Assembly (NCBI GenBank): GCA_946699065.1
Contig: CAMPDV010000120.1
Coordinates: 248,001-312,000, forward strand
DNA: 64,000 nucleotides
From: Loxodes magnus
Lineage: Eukaryota > Ciliophora > Karyorelictea > Loxodida > Loxodidae
Reading direction: 5' to 3'
Shown: in pieces, positions 1 to 14,127 of the stretch
Layout: every line of letters begins with the position of its first letter
Numbering within the stretch: the stretch's first letter is position 1
Made by a program: the position numbers and the translations under genes
Notes under the pieces: model-generated
The model's database searches: none
Told to the model about the DNA's origin: nothing
Seen by the model: only the letters and a program-made list of their open reading frames with translations

Positions 1-301
1 AGTATAAACTTACTTGATAAAATAATTTCTTATAATACACTTTTTAACTTTAAAAGAAATTGAAAACATAATTTAGAAACTAATAGAAATACAAAATTAT
101 ATAAACAGATATTCATTATAATTTATAAGAAATGCTTAAAAGTTATAATTTCTTTTAAGTTATAAAATTTACTTATCATAATATCACTAGAATAGATTGT
201 AAGCTTTATAATGAAAATCTAATTAATATTAATATTTTTATTTTATAAAGTTCTAATTACTTTAAATTTAAATATTAAAATTAAAATTAAAATTTTTTAA
301 T

Positions 302-640
302 ATGATGTTACTTAAAAGAAGATTAGAATTATTCGATCTGGAAAAAGACGAATGATAAGAAATTCTGAGAAAAAGGGTAAAGAAGAGAAAGAACAAGAAA
401 AAAATGAAGATAATGATGAAAATGAAGAAGGAAAAAAGAGTAAGAAGAAAAAGATGAACAAGTGGAAGATTAGAAGGAATAAACTGATCCGAAGATGGTC
501 TAGCTGAAGAAGAGGATGAAGATGAAAGCGAATTAGTTGAAAAACTTTTAAATAGCATTATAACATCATTAGTTGAAGAAAGCAATTCCAACAGTGAAAA
601 GATTTCAAAAGATTCCTTTAGTTAAAATTAAATAAAAAGA
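302..640 (+). pseudogene. Acidic, Lys/Glu-rich coding remnant in each array unit
   Basis: The plus strand is strongly purine-rich and codes Lys/Glu/Asp-rich stretches (for example KEEKEQEKNEDNDENEEG, then EEEDEDESELVEKLL further on). These lie in more than one frame, separated by TGA or frame changes, after a possible start (MMLLKRRLELFDLEKDE). It may be the decayed 3' part of an acidic protein gene or a gene with tiny introns. It repeats every 1854 bp in all eight units. The antisense frame (268-591) is Ser/Phe/Leu/Ile-rich, as expected of the complement of Glu/Lys codons, and I do not call it a gene. Confidence 0.35.
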
Positions 641-1149
641 ACTACATTCTTAATAATTTATGCTTCTAAATTATTCTTATTATTTAATATAATTAAAAAG
701 TCAAATATGGAAAAAAAATGAATTTTCAATTAACAGAGATATAAAACAATTATCAAAATAAGATTTTTTCTCTAATTTTTATTATGAAATTCATTCAATC
801 AGCTAGTAGTTAATTAATTATTATTAGACATAAACCTTAATTTATCATCTTAAGTATTTCACTTTAAATTATATTAAGTTTCTTTCATTTACATGCTTCA
901 TAAATATTTATCTACAAATAGTATTAAGAATTTTAAATGAAATTAAAGACTTTCAATATTTAATCAAAATTTTTAATTAAAAAATAGCTAATTACTAATT
1001 ATTTTTTTTTAATATAAACTTTAATATTAATAAAATATTATAGAGTTAAATTTATCACAAAAGATTGAATTTATATGCATATTATTTAGAATTTTTATAC
1101 TTTGTTTAAAATTAAATTTCTTTAATATTAATTAAAATTTTAAGTCATT

Positions 1150-1776
1150 TCAGCAACCAGGAAGTCTTTGTACAATATTAATTGTATAATCTGATACGAT
1201 ACCATAATCTTCCAAAGTTTTATTATCTTGCATCTCTTTTCCTCCAAAAATAAATACTTAATGTTCAATCGGAACTCCTTCTATTTCTTTGTATTTTTTT
1301 TTTAATAAAAAAAATGTATCTGATTTCTATACATTGAGAGAAACAGTTTTACCGGTTAACGATTTTATATAAATTTAATAGTAATCAGATTTTAATCTTA
1401 TAGCTAAGTTAAGAGTTGATTCTTCCTATATGTTATAATCAGATAAAGTCTACCCATCTTCTAACTATTTTCCTCCATATATTAATACTTATGTATCTGG
1501 AGAAATTCCTTCTTAATCTTAAATTTTTTCTTTTATTTTTTAAACTGTATCTGATGACTCAACATTTAAGGTAATAGTTTTACCATTTAGAGTTCTAGCA
1601 AATATTTGCATTGAAAAAGTATTTTTAAATTTGTGAACGTAAAGTAAATCTTCCTCACTATGATTTTTAGAATATTTTATATGGCTCTAGAAATCCTTAG
1701 CGCATAGATAAATATCGCAATCTTAGCAGTAAAACTTTACTTTCTAATCTTTGCACTACTAGCACTAATTTCCCAT
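1150..1776 (-). CDS. B-box zinc finger / tandem ubiquitin-like protein, array copy 1
   Basis: With TAA/TAG as Gln this reads ATG to TGA without a break, 208 residues. Residues 5-39 form a B-box-type zinc finger: C5, C8, C17, C20, C25, D28, H32 and H39, with plant/TRIM-like spacing. Two ubiquitin-like domains follow, about residues 56-130 and 134-208. The first keeps the core pattern (MQIFARTLNGKTITL, then LIYGGKQLEDG and LSDYNIQEESTL). It has equivalents of K11, K27, K29, I44 and K48, but K6 is Arg, K33 is Gln and K63 is Glu. It ends in KSD rather than RGG. The second is more diverged and ends LPGC. Neither domain has the di-glycine needed for processing or conjugation, so a ligase-adaptor or binding role is more likely than use as a ubiquitin donor (inference). 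The upstream region is AT-rich and shows no recognisable promoter. Confidence 0.9.
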
Positions 1777-3003
1777 TTTATAATAAAGTATGGAATAAAA
1801 AGATTTTAAAGCAATTTATATTGAAAATTTGTATAGTAGATAAACATATTTTTAAGTATAAACTTACTTGATAAAATAATTTCTTATAATACACTTTTTA
1901 ACTTTAAAAGAAATTGAAAACATAATTTAGAAACTAATAGAAATACAAAATTATATAAACAGATATTCATTATAATTTATAAGAAATGCTTAAAAGTTAT
2001 AATTTCTTTTAAGTTATAAAATTTACTTATCATAATATCACTAGAATAGATTGTAAGCTTTATAATGAAAATCTAATTAATATTAATATTTTTATTTTAT
2101 AAAGTTCTAATTACTTTAAATTTAAATATTAAAATTAAAATTAAAATTTTTTAATATGATGTTACTTAAAAGAAGATTAGAATTATTCGATCTGGAAAAA
2201 GACGAATGATAAGAAATTCTGAGAAAAAGGGTAAAGAAGAGAAAGAACAAGAAAAAAATGAAGATAATGATGAAAATGAAGAAGGAAAAAAGAGTAAGAA
2301 GAAAAAGATGAACAAGTGGAAGATTAGAAGGAATAAACTGATCCGAAGATGGTCTAGCTGAAGAAGAGGATGAAGATGAAAGCGAATTAGTTGAAAAACT
2401 TTTAAATAGCATTATAACATCATTAGTTGAAGAAAGCAATTCCAACAGTGAAAAGATTTCAAAAGATTCCTTTAGTTAAAATTAAATAAAAAGAACTACA
2501 TTCTTAATAATTTATGCTTCTAAATTATTCTTATTATTTAATATAATTAAAAAGTCAAATATGGAAAAAAAATGAATTTTCAATTAACAGAGATATAAAA
2601 CAATTATCAAAATAAGATTTTTTCTCTAATTTTTATTATGAAATTCATTCAATCAGCTAGTAGTTAATTAATTATTATTAGACATAAACCTTAATTTATC
2701 ATCTTAAGTATTTCACTTTAAATTATATTAAGTTTCTTTCATTTACATGCTTCATAAATATTTATCTACAAATAGTATTAAGAATTTTAAATGAAATTAA
2801 AGACTTTCAATATTTAATCAAAATTTTTAATTAAAAAATAGCTAATTACTAATTATTTTTTTTTAATATAAACTTTAATATTAATAAAATATTATAGAGT
2901 TAAATTTATCACAAAAGATTGAATTTATATGCATATTATTTAGAATTTTTATACTTTGTTTAAAATTAAATTTCTTTAATATTAATTAAAATTTTAAGTC
3001 ATT

Positions 3004-3630
3004 TCAGCAACCAGGAAGTCTTTGTACAATATTAATTGTATAATCTGATACGATACCATAATCTTCCAAAGTTTTATTATCTTGCATCTCTTTTCCTCCA
3101 AAAATAAATACTTAATGTTCAATCGGAACTCCTTCTATTTCTTTGTATTTTTTTTTTAATAAAAAAAATGTATCTGATTTCTATACATTGAGAGAAACAG
3201 TTTTACCGGTTAACGATTTTATATAAATTTAATAGTAATCAGATTTTAATCTTATAGCTAAGTTAAGAGTTGATTCTTCCTATATGTTATAATCAGATAA
3301 AGTCTACCCATCTTCTAACTATTTTCCTCCATATATTAATACTTATGTATCTGGAGAAATTCCTTCTTAATCTTAAATTTTTTCTTTTATTTTTTAAACT
3401 GTATCTGATGACTCAACATTTAAGGTAATAGTTTTACCATTTAGAGTTCTAGCAAATATTTGCATTGAAAAAGTATTTTTAAATTTGTGAACGTAAAGTA
3501 AATCTTCCTCACTATGATTTTTAGAATATTTTATATGGCTCTAGAAATCCTTAGCGCATAGATAAATATCGCAATCTTAGCAGTAAAACTTTACTTTCTA
3601 ATCTTTGCACTACTAGCACTAATTTCCCAT
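3004..3630 (-). CDS. B-box / tandem ubiquitin-like protein, array copy 2
   Basis: Same 208-residue open frame as copy 1, shifted by exactly 1854 bp. I saw no difference in the coding sequence. It starts at the only ATG placed before the first zinc-ligand pair and ends in Pro-Gly-Cys. Confidence 0.88.
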
Positions 3631-4857
3631 TTTATAATAAAGTATGGAATAAAAAGATTTTAAAGCAATTTATATTGAAAATTTGTATAGTAGATAAACA
3701 TATTTTTAAGTATAAACTTACTTGATAAAATAATTTCTTATAATACACTTTTTAACTTTAAAAGAAATTGAAAACATAATTTAGAAACTAATAGAAATAC
3801 AAAATTATATAAACAGATATTCATTATAATTTATAAGAAATGCTTAAAAGTTATAATTTCTTTTAAGTTATAAAATTTACTTATCATAATATCACTAGAA
3901 TAGATTGTAAGCTTTATAATGAAAATCTAATTAATATTAATATTTTTATTTTATAAAGTTCTAATTACTTTAAATTTAAATATTAAAATTAAAATTAAAA
4001 TTTTTTAATATGATGTTACTTAAAAGAAGATTAGAATTATTCGATCTGGAAAAAGACGAATGATAAGAAATTCTGAGAAAAAGGGTAAAGAAGAGAAAGA
4101 ACAAGAAAAAAATGAAGATAATGATGAAAATGAAGAAGGAAAAAAGAGTAAGAAGAAAAAGATGAACAAGTGGAAGATTAGAAGGAATAAACTGATCCGA
4201 AGATGGTCTAGCTGAAGAAGAGGATGAAGATGAAAGCGAATTAGTTGAAAAACTTTTAAATAGCATTATAACATCATTAGTTGAAGAAAGCAATTCCAAC
4301 AGTGAAAAGATTTCAAAAGATTCCTTTAGTTAAAATTAAATAAAAAGAACTACATTCTTAATAATTTATGCTTCTAAATTATTCTTATTATTTAATATAA
4401 TTAAAAAGTCAAATATGGAAAAAAAATGAATTTTCAATTAACAGAGATATAAAACAATTATCAAAATAAGATTTTTTCTCTAATTTTTATTATGAAATTC
4501 ATTCAATCAGCTAGTAGTTAATTAATTATTATTAGACATAAACCTTAATTTATCATCTTAAGTATTTCACTTTAAATTATATTAAGTTTCTTTCATTTAC
4601 ATGCTTCATAAATATTTATCTACAAATAGTATTAAGAATTTTAAATGAAATTAAAGACTTTCAATATTTAATCAAAATTTTTAATTAAAAAATAGCTAAT
4701 TACTAATTATTTTTTTTTAATATAAACTTTAATATTAATAAAATATTATAGAGTTAAATTTATCACAAAAGATTGAATTTATATGCATATTATTTAGAAT
4801 TTTTATACTTTGTTTAAAATTAAATTTCTTTAATATTAATTAAAATTTTAAGTCATT

Positions 4858-5484
4858 TCAGCAACCAGGAAGTCTTTGTACAATATTAATTGTATAATCT
4901 GATACGATACCATAATCTTCCAAAGTTTTATTATCTTGCATCTCTTTTCCTCCAAAAATAAATACTTAATGTTCAATCGGAACTCCTTCTATTTCTTTGT
5001 ATTTTTTTTTTAATAAAAAAAATGTATCTGATTTCTATACATTGAGAGAAACAGTTTTACCGGTTAACGATTTTATATAAATTTAATAGTAATCAGATTT
5101 TAATCTTATAGCTAAGTTAAGAGTTGATTCTTCCTATATGTTATAATCAGATAAAGTCTACCCATCTTCTAACTATTTTCCTCCATATATTAATACTTAT
5201 GTATCTGGAGAAATTCCTTCTTAATCTTAAATTTTTTCTTTTATTTTTTAAACTGTATCTGATGACTCAACATTTAAGGTAATAGTTTTACCATTTAGAG
5301 TTCTAGCAAATATTTGCATTGAAAAAGTATTTTTAAATTTGTGAACGTAAAGTAAATCTTCCTCACTATGATTTTTAGAATATTTTATATGGCTCTAGAA
5401 ATCCTTAGCGCATAGATAAATATCGCAATCTTAGCAGTAAAACTTTACTTTCTAATCTTTGCACTACTAGCACTAATTTCCCAT
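4858..5484 (-). CDS. B-box / tandem ubiquitin-like protein, array copy 3
   Basis: Third repeat of the 208-residue gene. The frame is intact under the TGA-only stop code, with no visible change from copies 1 and 2. Confidence 0.88.
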
Positions 5485-6711
5485 TTTATAATAAAGTATG
5501 GAATAAAAAGATTTTAAAGCAATTTATATTGAAAATTTGTATAGTAGATAAACATATTTTTAAGTATAAACTTACTTGATAAAATAATTTCTTATAATAC
5601 ACTTTTTAACTTTAAAAGAAATTGAAAACATAATTTAGAAACTAATAGAAATACAAAATTATATAAACAGATATTCATTATAATTTATAAGAAATGCTTA
5701 AAAGTTATAATTTCTTTTAAGTTATAAAATTTACTTATCATAATATCACTAGAATAGATTGTAAGCTTTATAATGAAAATCTAATTAATATTAATATTTT
5801 TATTTTATAAAGTTCTAATTACTTTAAATTTAAATATTAAAATTAAAATTAAAATTTTTTAATATGATGTTACTTAAAAGAAGATTAGAATTATTCGATC
5901 TGGAAAAAGACGAATGATAAGAAATTCTGAGAAAAAGGGTAAAGAAGAGAAAGAACAAGAAAAAAATGAAGATAATGATGAAAATGAAGAAGGAAAAAAG
6001 AGTAAGAAGAAAAAGATGAACAAGTGGAAGATTAGAAGGAATAAACTGATCCGAAGATGGTCTAGCTGAAGAAGAGGATGAAGATGAAAGCGAATTAGTT
6101 GAAAAACTTTTAAATAGCATTATAACATCATTAGTTGAAGAAAGCAATTCCAACAGTGAAAAGATTTCAAAAGATTCCTTTAGTTAAAATTAAATAAAAA
6201 GAACTACATTCTTAATAATTTATGCTTCTAAATTATTCTTATTATTTAATATAATTAAAAAGTCAAATATGGAAAAAAAATGAATTTTCAATTAACAGAG
6301 ATATAAAACAATTATCAAAATAAGATTTTTTCTCTAATTTTTATTATGAAATTCATTCAATCAGCTAGTAGTTAATTAATTATTATTAGACATAAACCTT
6401 AATTTATCATCTTAAGTATTTCACTTTAAATTATATTAAGTTTCTTTCATTTACATGCTTCATAAATATTTATCTACAAATAGTATTAAGAATTTTAAAT
6501 GAAATTAAAGACTTTCAATATTTAATCAAAATTTTTAATTAAAAAATAGCTAATTACTAATTATTTTTTTTTAATATAAACTTTAATATTAATAAAATAT
6601 TATAGAGTTAAATTTATCACAAAAGATTGAATTTATATGCATATTATTTAGAATTTTTATACTTTGTTTAAAATTAAATTTCTTTAATATTAATTAAAAT
6701 TTTAAGTCATT

Positions 6712-7338
6712 TCAGCAACCAGGAAGTCTTTGTACAATATTAATTGTATAATCTGATACGATACCATAATCTTCCAAAGTTTTATTATCTTGCATCTCTT
6801 TTCCTCCAAAAATAAATACTTAATGTTCAATCGGAACTCCTTCTATTTCTTTGTATTTTTTTTTTAATAAAAAAAATGTATCTGATTTCTATACATTGAG
6901 AGAAACAGTTTTACCGGTTAACGATTTTATATAAATTTAATAGTAATCAGATTTTAATCTTATAGCTAAGTTAAGAGTTGATTCTTCCTATATGTTATAA
7001 TCAGATAAAGTCTACCCATCTTCTAACTATTTTCCTCCATATATTAATACTTATGTATCTGGAGAAATTCCTTCTTAATCTTAAATTTTTTCTTTTATTT
7101 TTTAAACTGTATCTGATGACTCAACATTTAAGGTAATAGTTTTACCATTTAGAGTTCTAGCAAATATTTGCATTGAAAAAGTATTTTTAAATTTGTGAAC
7201 GTAAAGTAAATCTTCCTCACTATGATTTTTAGAATATTTTATATGGCTCTAGAAATCCTTAGCGCATAGATAAATATCGCAATCTTAGCAGTAAAACTTT
7301 ACTTTCTAATCTTTGCACTACTAGCACTAATTTCCCAT
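6712..7338 (-). CDS. B-box / tandem ubiquitin-like protein, array copy 4
   Basis: Fourth repeat of the 208-residue gene, intact, with the same B-box ligands and Pro-Gly-Cys end as copy 1. Confidence 0.88.
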
Positions 7339-8565
7339 TTTATAATAAAGTATGGAATAAAAAGATTTTAAAGCAATTTATATTGAAAATTTGTATAGTA
7401 GATAAACATATTTTTAAGTATAAACTTACTTGATAAAATAATTTCTTATAATACACTTTTTAACTTTAAAAGAAATTGAAAACATAATTTAGAAACTAAT
7501 AGAAATACAAAATTATATAAACAGATATTCATTATAATTTATAAGAAATGCTTAAAAGTTATAATTTCTTTTAAGTTATAAAATTTACTTATCATAATAT
7601 CACTAGAATAGATTGTAAGCTTTATAATGAAAATCTAATTAATATTAATATTTTTATTTTATAAAGTTCTAATTACTTTAAATTTAAATATTAAAATTAA
7701 AATTAAAATTTTTTAATATGATGTTACTTAAAAGAAGATTAGAATTATTCGATCTGGAAAAAGACGAATGATAAGAAATTCTGAGAAAAAGGGTAAAGAA
7801 GAGAAAGAACAAGAAAAAAATGAAGATAATGATGAAAATGAAGAAGGAAAAAAGAGTAAGAAGAAAAAGATGAACAAGTGGAAGATTAGAAGGAATAAAC
7901 TGATCCGAAGATGGTCTAGCTGAAGAAGAGGATGAAGATGAAAGCGAATTAGTTGAAAAACTTTTAAATAGCATTATAACATCATTAGTTGAAGAAAGCA
8001 ATTCCAACAGTGAAAAGATTTCAAAAGATTCCTTTAGTTAAAATTAAATAAAAAGAACTACATTCTTAATAATTTATGCTTCTAAATTATTCTTATTATT
8101 TAATATAATTAAAAAGTCAAATATGGAAAAAAAATGAATTTTCAATTAACAGAGATATAAAACAATTATCAAAATAAGATTTTTTCTCTAATTTTTATTA
8201 TGAAATTCATTCAATCAGCTAGTAGTTAATTAATTATTATTAGACATAAACCTTAATTTATCATCTTAAGTATTTCACTTTAAATTATATTAAGTTTCTT
8301 TCATTTACATGCTTCATAAATATTTATCTACAAATAGTATTAAGAATTTTAAATGAAATTAAAGACTTTCAATATTTAATCAAAATTTTTAATTAAAAAA
8401 TAGCTAATTACTAATTATTTTTTTTTAATATAAACTTTAATATTAATAAAATATTATAGAGTTAAATTTATCACAAAAGATTGAATTTATATGCATATTA
8501 TTTAGAATTTTTATACTTTGTTTAAAATTAAATTTCTTTAATATTAATTAAAATTTTAAGTCATT

Positions 8566-9192
8566 TCAGCAACCAGGAAGTCTTTGTACAATATTAATTG
8601 TATAATCTGATACGATACCATAATCTTCCAAAGTTTTATTATCTTGCATCTCTTTTCCTCCAAAAATAAATACTTAATGTTCAATCGGAACTCCTTCTAT
8701 TTCTTTGTATTTTTTTTTTAATAAAAAAAATGTATCTGATTTCTATACATTGAGAGAAACAGTTTTACCGGTTAACGATTTTATATAAATTTAATAGTAA
8801 TCAGATTTTAATCTTATAGCTAAGTTAAGAGTTGATTCTTCCTATATGTTATAATCAGATAAAGTCTACCCATCTTCTAACTATTTTCCTCCATATATTA
8901 ATACTTATGTATCTGGAGAAATTCCTTCTTAATCTTAAATTTTTTCTTTTATTTTTTAAACTGTATCTGATGACTCAACATTTAAGGTAATAGTTTTACC
9001 ATTTAGAGTTCTAGCAAATATTTGCATTGAAAAAGTATTTTTAAATTTGTGAACGTAAAGTAAATCTTCCTCACTATGATTTTTAGAATATTTTATATGG
9101 CTCTAGAAATCCTTAGCGCATAGATAAATATCGCAATCTTAGCAGTAAAACTTTACTTTCTAATCTTTGCACTACTAGCACTAATTTCCCAT
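8566..9192 (-). CDS. B-box / tandem ubiquitin-like protein, array copy 5
   Basis: Fifth repeat of the 208-residue gene, intact and indistinguishable by eye from the others. Confidence 0.88.
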
Positions 9193-10419
9193 TTTATAAT
9201 AAAGTATGGAATAAAAAGATTTTAAAGCAATTTATATTGAAAATTTGTATAGTAGATAAACATATTTTTAAGTATAAACTTACTTGATAAAATAATTTCT
9301 TATAATACACTTTTTAACTTTAAAAGAAATTGAAAACATAATTTAGAAACTAATAGAAATACAAAATTATATAAACAGATATTCATTATAATTTATAAGA
9401 AATGCTTAAAAGTTATAATTTCTTTTAAGTTATAAAATTTACTTATCATAATATCACTAGAATAGATTGTAAGCTTTATAATGAAAATCTAATTAATATT
9501 AATATTTTTATTTTATAAAGTTCTAATTACTTTAAATTTAAATATTAAAATTAAAATTAAAATTTTTTAATATGATGTTACTTAAAAGAAGATTAGAATT
9601 ATTCGATCTGGAAAAAGACGAATGATAAGAAATTCTGAGAAAAAGGGTAAAGAAGAGAAAGAACAAGAAAAAAATGAAGATAATGATGAAAATGAAGAAG
9701 GAAAAAAGAGTAAGAAGAAAAAGATGAACAAGTGGAAGATTAGAAGGAATAAACTGATCCGAAGATGGTCTAGCTGAAGAAGAGGATGAAGATGAAAGCG
9801 AATTAGTTGAAAAACTTTTAAATAGCATTATAACATCATTAGTTGAAGAAAGCAATTCCAACAGTGAAAAGATTTCAAAAGATTCCTTTAGTTAAAATTA
9901 AATAAAAAGAACTACATTCTTAATAATTTATGCTTCTAAATTATTCTTATTATTTAATATAATTAAAAAGTCAAATATGGAAAAAAAATGAATTTTCAAT
10001 TAACAGAGATATAAAACAATTATCAAAATAAGATTTTTTCTCTAATTTTTATTATGAAATTCATTCAATCAGCTAGTAGTTAATTAATTATTATTAGACA
10101 TAAACCTTAATTTATCATCTTAAGTATTTCACTTTAAATTATATTAAGTTTCTTTCATTTACATGCTTCATAAATATTTATCTACAAATAGTATTAAGAA
10201 TTTTAAATGAAATTAAAGACTTTCAATATTTAATCAAAATTTTTAATTAAAAAATAGCTAATTACTAATTATTTTTTTTTAATATAAACTTTAATATTAA
10301 TAAAATATTATAGAGTTAAATTTATCACAAAAGATTGAATTTATATGCATATTATTTAGAATTTTTATACTTTGTTTAAAATTAAATTTCTTTAATATTA
10401 ATTAAAATTTTAAGTCATT

Positions 10420-11046
10420 TCAGCAACCAGGAAGTCTTTGTACAATATTAATTGTATAATCTGATACGATACCATAATCTTCCAAAGTTTTATTATCTTG
10501 CATCTCTTTTCCTCCAAAAATAAATACTTAATGTTCAATCGGAACTCCTTCTATTTCTTTGTATTTTTTTTTTAATAAAAAAAATGTATCTGATTTCTAT
10601 ACATTGAGAGAAACAGTTTTACCGGTTAACGATTTTATATAAATTTAATAGTAATCAGATTTTAATCTTATAGCTAAGTTAAGAGTTGATTCTTCCTATA
10701 TGTTATAATCAGATAAAGTCTACCCATCTTCTAACTATTTTCCTCCATATATTAATACTTATGTATCTGGAGAAATTCCTTCTTAATCTTAAATTTTTTC
10801 TTTTATTTTTTAAACTGTATCTGATGACTCAACATTTAAGGTAATAGTTTTACCATTTAGAGTTCTAGCAAATATTTGCATTGAAAAAGTATTTTTAAAT
10901 TTGTGAACGTAAAGTAAATCTTCCTCACTATGATTTTTAGAATATTTTATATGGCTCTAGAAATCCTTAGCGCATAGATAAATATCGCAATCTTAGCAGT
11001 AAAACTTTACTTTCTAATCTTTGCACTACTAGCACTAATTTCCCAT
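10420..11046 (-). CDS. B-box / tandem ubiquitin-like protein, array copy 6
   Basis: Sixth repeat of the 208-residue gene, intact and indistinguishable by eye from the others. Confidence 0.88.
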
Positions 11047-12273
11047 TTTATAATAAAGTATGGAATAAAAAGATTTTAAAGCAATTTATATTGAAAATTT
11101 GTATAGTAGATAAACATATTTTTAAGTATAAACTTACTTGATAAAATAATTTCTTATAATACACTTTTTAACTTTAAAAGAAATTGAAAACATAATTTAG
11201 AAACTAATAGAAATACAAAATTATATAAACAGATATTCATTATAATTTATAAGAAATGCTTAAAAGTTATAATTTCTTTTAAGTTATAAAATTTACTTAT
11301 CATAATATCACTAGAATAGATTGTAAGCTTTATAATGAAAATCTAATTAATATTAATATTTTTATTTTATAAAGTTCTAATTACTTTAAATTTAAATATT
11401 AAAATTAAAATTAAAATTTTTTAATATGATGTTACTTAAAAGAAGATTAGAATTATTCGATCTGGAAAAAGACGAATGATAAGAAATTCTGAGAAAAAGG
11501 GTAAAGAAGAGAAAGAACAAGAAAAAAATGAAGATAATGATGAAAATGAAGAAGGAAAAAAGAGTAAGAAGAAAAAGATGAACAAGTGGAAGATTAGAAG
11601 GAATAAACTGATCCGAAGATGGTCTAGCTGAAGAAGAGGATGAAGATGAAAGCGAATTAGTTGAAAAACTTTTAAATAGCATTATAACATCATTAGTTGA
11701 AGAAAGCAATTCCAACAGTGAAAAGATTTCAAAAGATTCCTTTAGTTAAAATTAAATAAAAAGAACTACATTCTTAATAATTTATGCTTCTAAATTATTC
11801 TTATTATTTAATATAATTAAAAAGTCAAATATGGAAAAAAAATGAATTTTCAATTAACAGAGATATAAAACAATTATCAAAATAAGATTTTTTCTCTAAT
11901 TTTTATTATGAAATTCATTCAATCAGCTAGTAGTTAATTAATTATTATTAGACATAAACCTTAATTTATCATCTTAAGTATTTCACTTTAAATTATATTA
12001 AGTTTCTTTCATTTACATGCTTCATAAATATTTATCTACAAATAGTATTAAGAATTTTAAATGAAATTAAAGACTTTCAATATTTAATCAAAATTTTTAA
12101 TTAAAAAATAGCTAATTACTAATTATTTTTTTTTAATATAAACTTTAATATTAATAAAATATTATAGAGTTAAATTTATCACAAAAGATTGAATTTATAT
12201 GCATATTATTTAGAATTTTTATACTTTGTTTAAAATTAAATTTCTTTAATATTAATTAAAATTTTAAGTCATT

Positions 12274-12900
12274 TCAGCAACCAGGAAGTCTTTGTACAAT
12301 ATTAATTGTATAATCTGATACGATACCATAATCTTCCAAAGTTTTATTATCTTGCATCTCTTTTCCTCCAAAAATAAATACTTAATGTTCAATCGGAACT
12401 CCTTCTATTTCTTTGTATTTTTTTTTTAATAAAAAAAATGTATCTGATTTCTATACATTGAGAGAAACAGTTTTACCGGTTAACGATTTTATATAAATTT
12501 AATAGTAATCAGATTTTAATCTTATAGCTAAGTTAAGAGTTGATTCTTCCTATATGTTATAATCAGATAAAGTCTACCCATCTTCTAACTATTTTCCTCC
12601 ATATATTAATACTTATGTATCTGGAGAAATTCCTTCTTAATCTTAAATTTTTTCTTTTATTTTTTAAACTGTATCTGATGACTCAACATTTAAGGTAATA
12701 GTTTTACCATTTAGAGTTCTAGCAAATATTTGCATTGAAAAAGTATTTTTAAATTTGTGAACGTAAAGTAAATCTTCCTCACTATGATTTTTAGAATATT
12801 TTATATGGCTCTAGAAATCCTTAGCGCATAGATAAATATCGCAATCTTAGCAGTAAAACTTTACTTTCTAATCTTTGCACTACTAGCACTAATTTCCCAT
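12274..12900 (-). CDS. B-box / tandem ubiquitin-like protein, array copy 7
   Basis: Seventh repeat of the 208-residue gene, intact and indistinguishable by eye from the others. Confidence 0.88.
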
Positions 12901-14127
12901 TTTATAATAAAGTATGGAATAAAAAGATTTTAAAGCAATTTATATTGAAAATTTGTATAGTAGATAAACATATTTTTAAGTATAAACTTACTTGATAAAA
13001 TAATTTCTTATAATACACTTTTTAACTTTAAAAGAAATTGAAAACATAATTTAGAAACTAATAGAAATACAAAATTATATAAACAGATATTCATTATAAT
13101 TTATAAGAAATGCTTAAAAGTTATAATTTCTTTTAAGTTATAAAATTTACTTATCATAATATCACTAGAATAGATTGTAAGCTTTATAATGAAAATCTAA
13201 TTAATATTAATATTTTTATTTTATAAAGTTCTAATTACTTTAAATTTAAATATTAAAATTAAAATTAAAATTTTTTAATATGATGTTACTTAAAAGAAGA
13301 TTAGAATTATTCGATCTGGAAAAAGACGAATGATAAGAAATTCTGAGAAAAAGGGTAAAGAAGAGAAAGAACAAGAAAAAAATGAAGATAATGATGAAAA
13401 TGAAGAAGGAAAAAAGAGTAAGAAGAAAAAGATGAACAAGTGGAAGATTAGAAGGAATAAACTGATCCGAAGATGGTCTAGCTGAAGAAGAGGATGAAGA
13501 TGAAAGCGAATTAGTTGAAAAACTTTTAAATAGCATTATAACATCATTAGTTGAAGAAAGCAATTCCAACAGTGAAAAGATTTCAAAAGATTCCTTTAGT
13601 TAAAATTAAATAAAAAGAACTACATTCTTAATAATTTATGCTTCTAAATTATTCTTATTATTTAATATAATTAAAAAGTCAAATATGGAAAAAAAATGAA
13701 TTTTCAATTAACAGAGATATAAAACAATTATCAAAATAAGATTTTTTCTCTAATTTTTATTATGAAATTCATTCAATCAGCTAGTAGTTAATTAATTATT
13801 ATTAGACATAAACCTTAATTTATCATCTTAAGTATTTCACTTTAAATTATATTAAGTTTCTTTCATTTACATGCTTCATAAATATTTATCTACAAATAGT
13901 ATTAAGAATTTTAAATGAAATTAAAGACTTTCAATATTTAATCAAAATTTTTAATTAAAAAATAGCTAATTACTAATTATTTTTTTTTAATATAAACTTT
14001 AATATTAATAAAATATTATAGAGTTAAATTTATCACAAAAGATTGAATTTATATGCATATTATTTAGAATTTTTATACTTTGTTTAAAATTAAATTTCTT
14101 TAATATTAATTAAAATTTTAAGTCATT

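Noticed and set aside
268-591. 107-residue minus-strand ORF repeated in every array unit
   Set aside because: Its Ser/Phe/Leu/Ile-rich composition is the complement of a Glu/Lys-rich plus strand, and the real gene of the unit is at 1150-1776.
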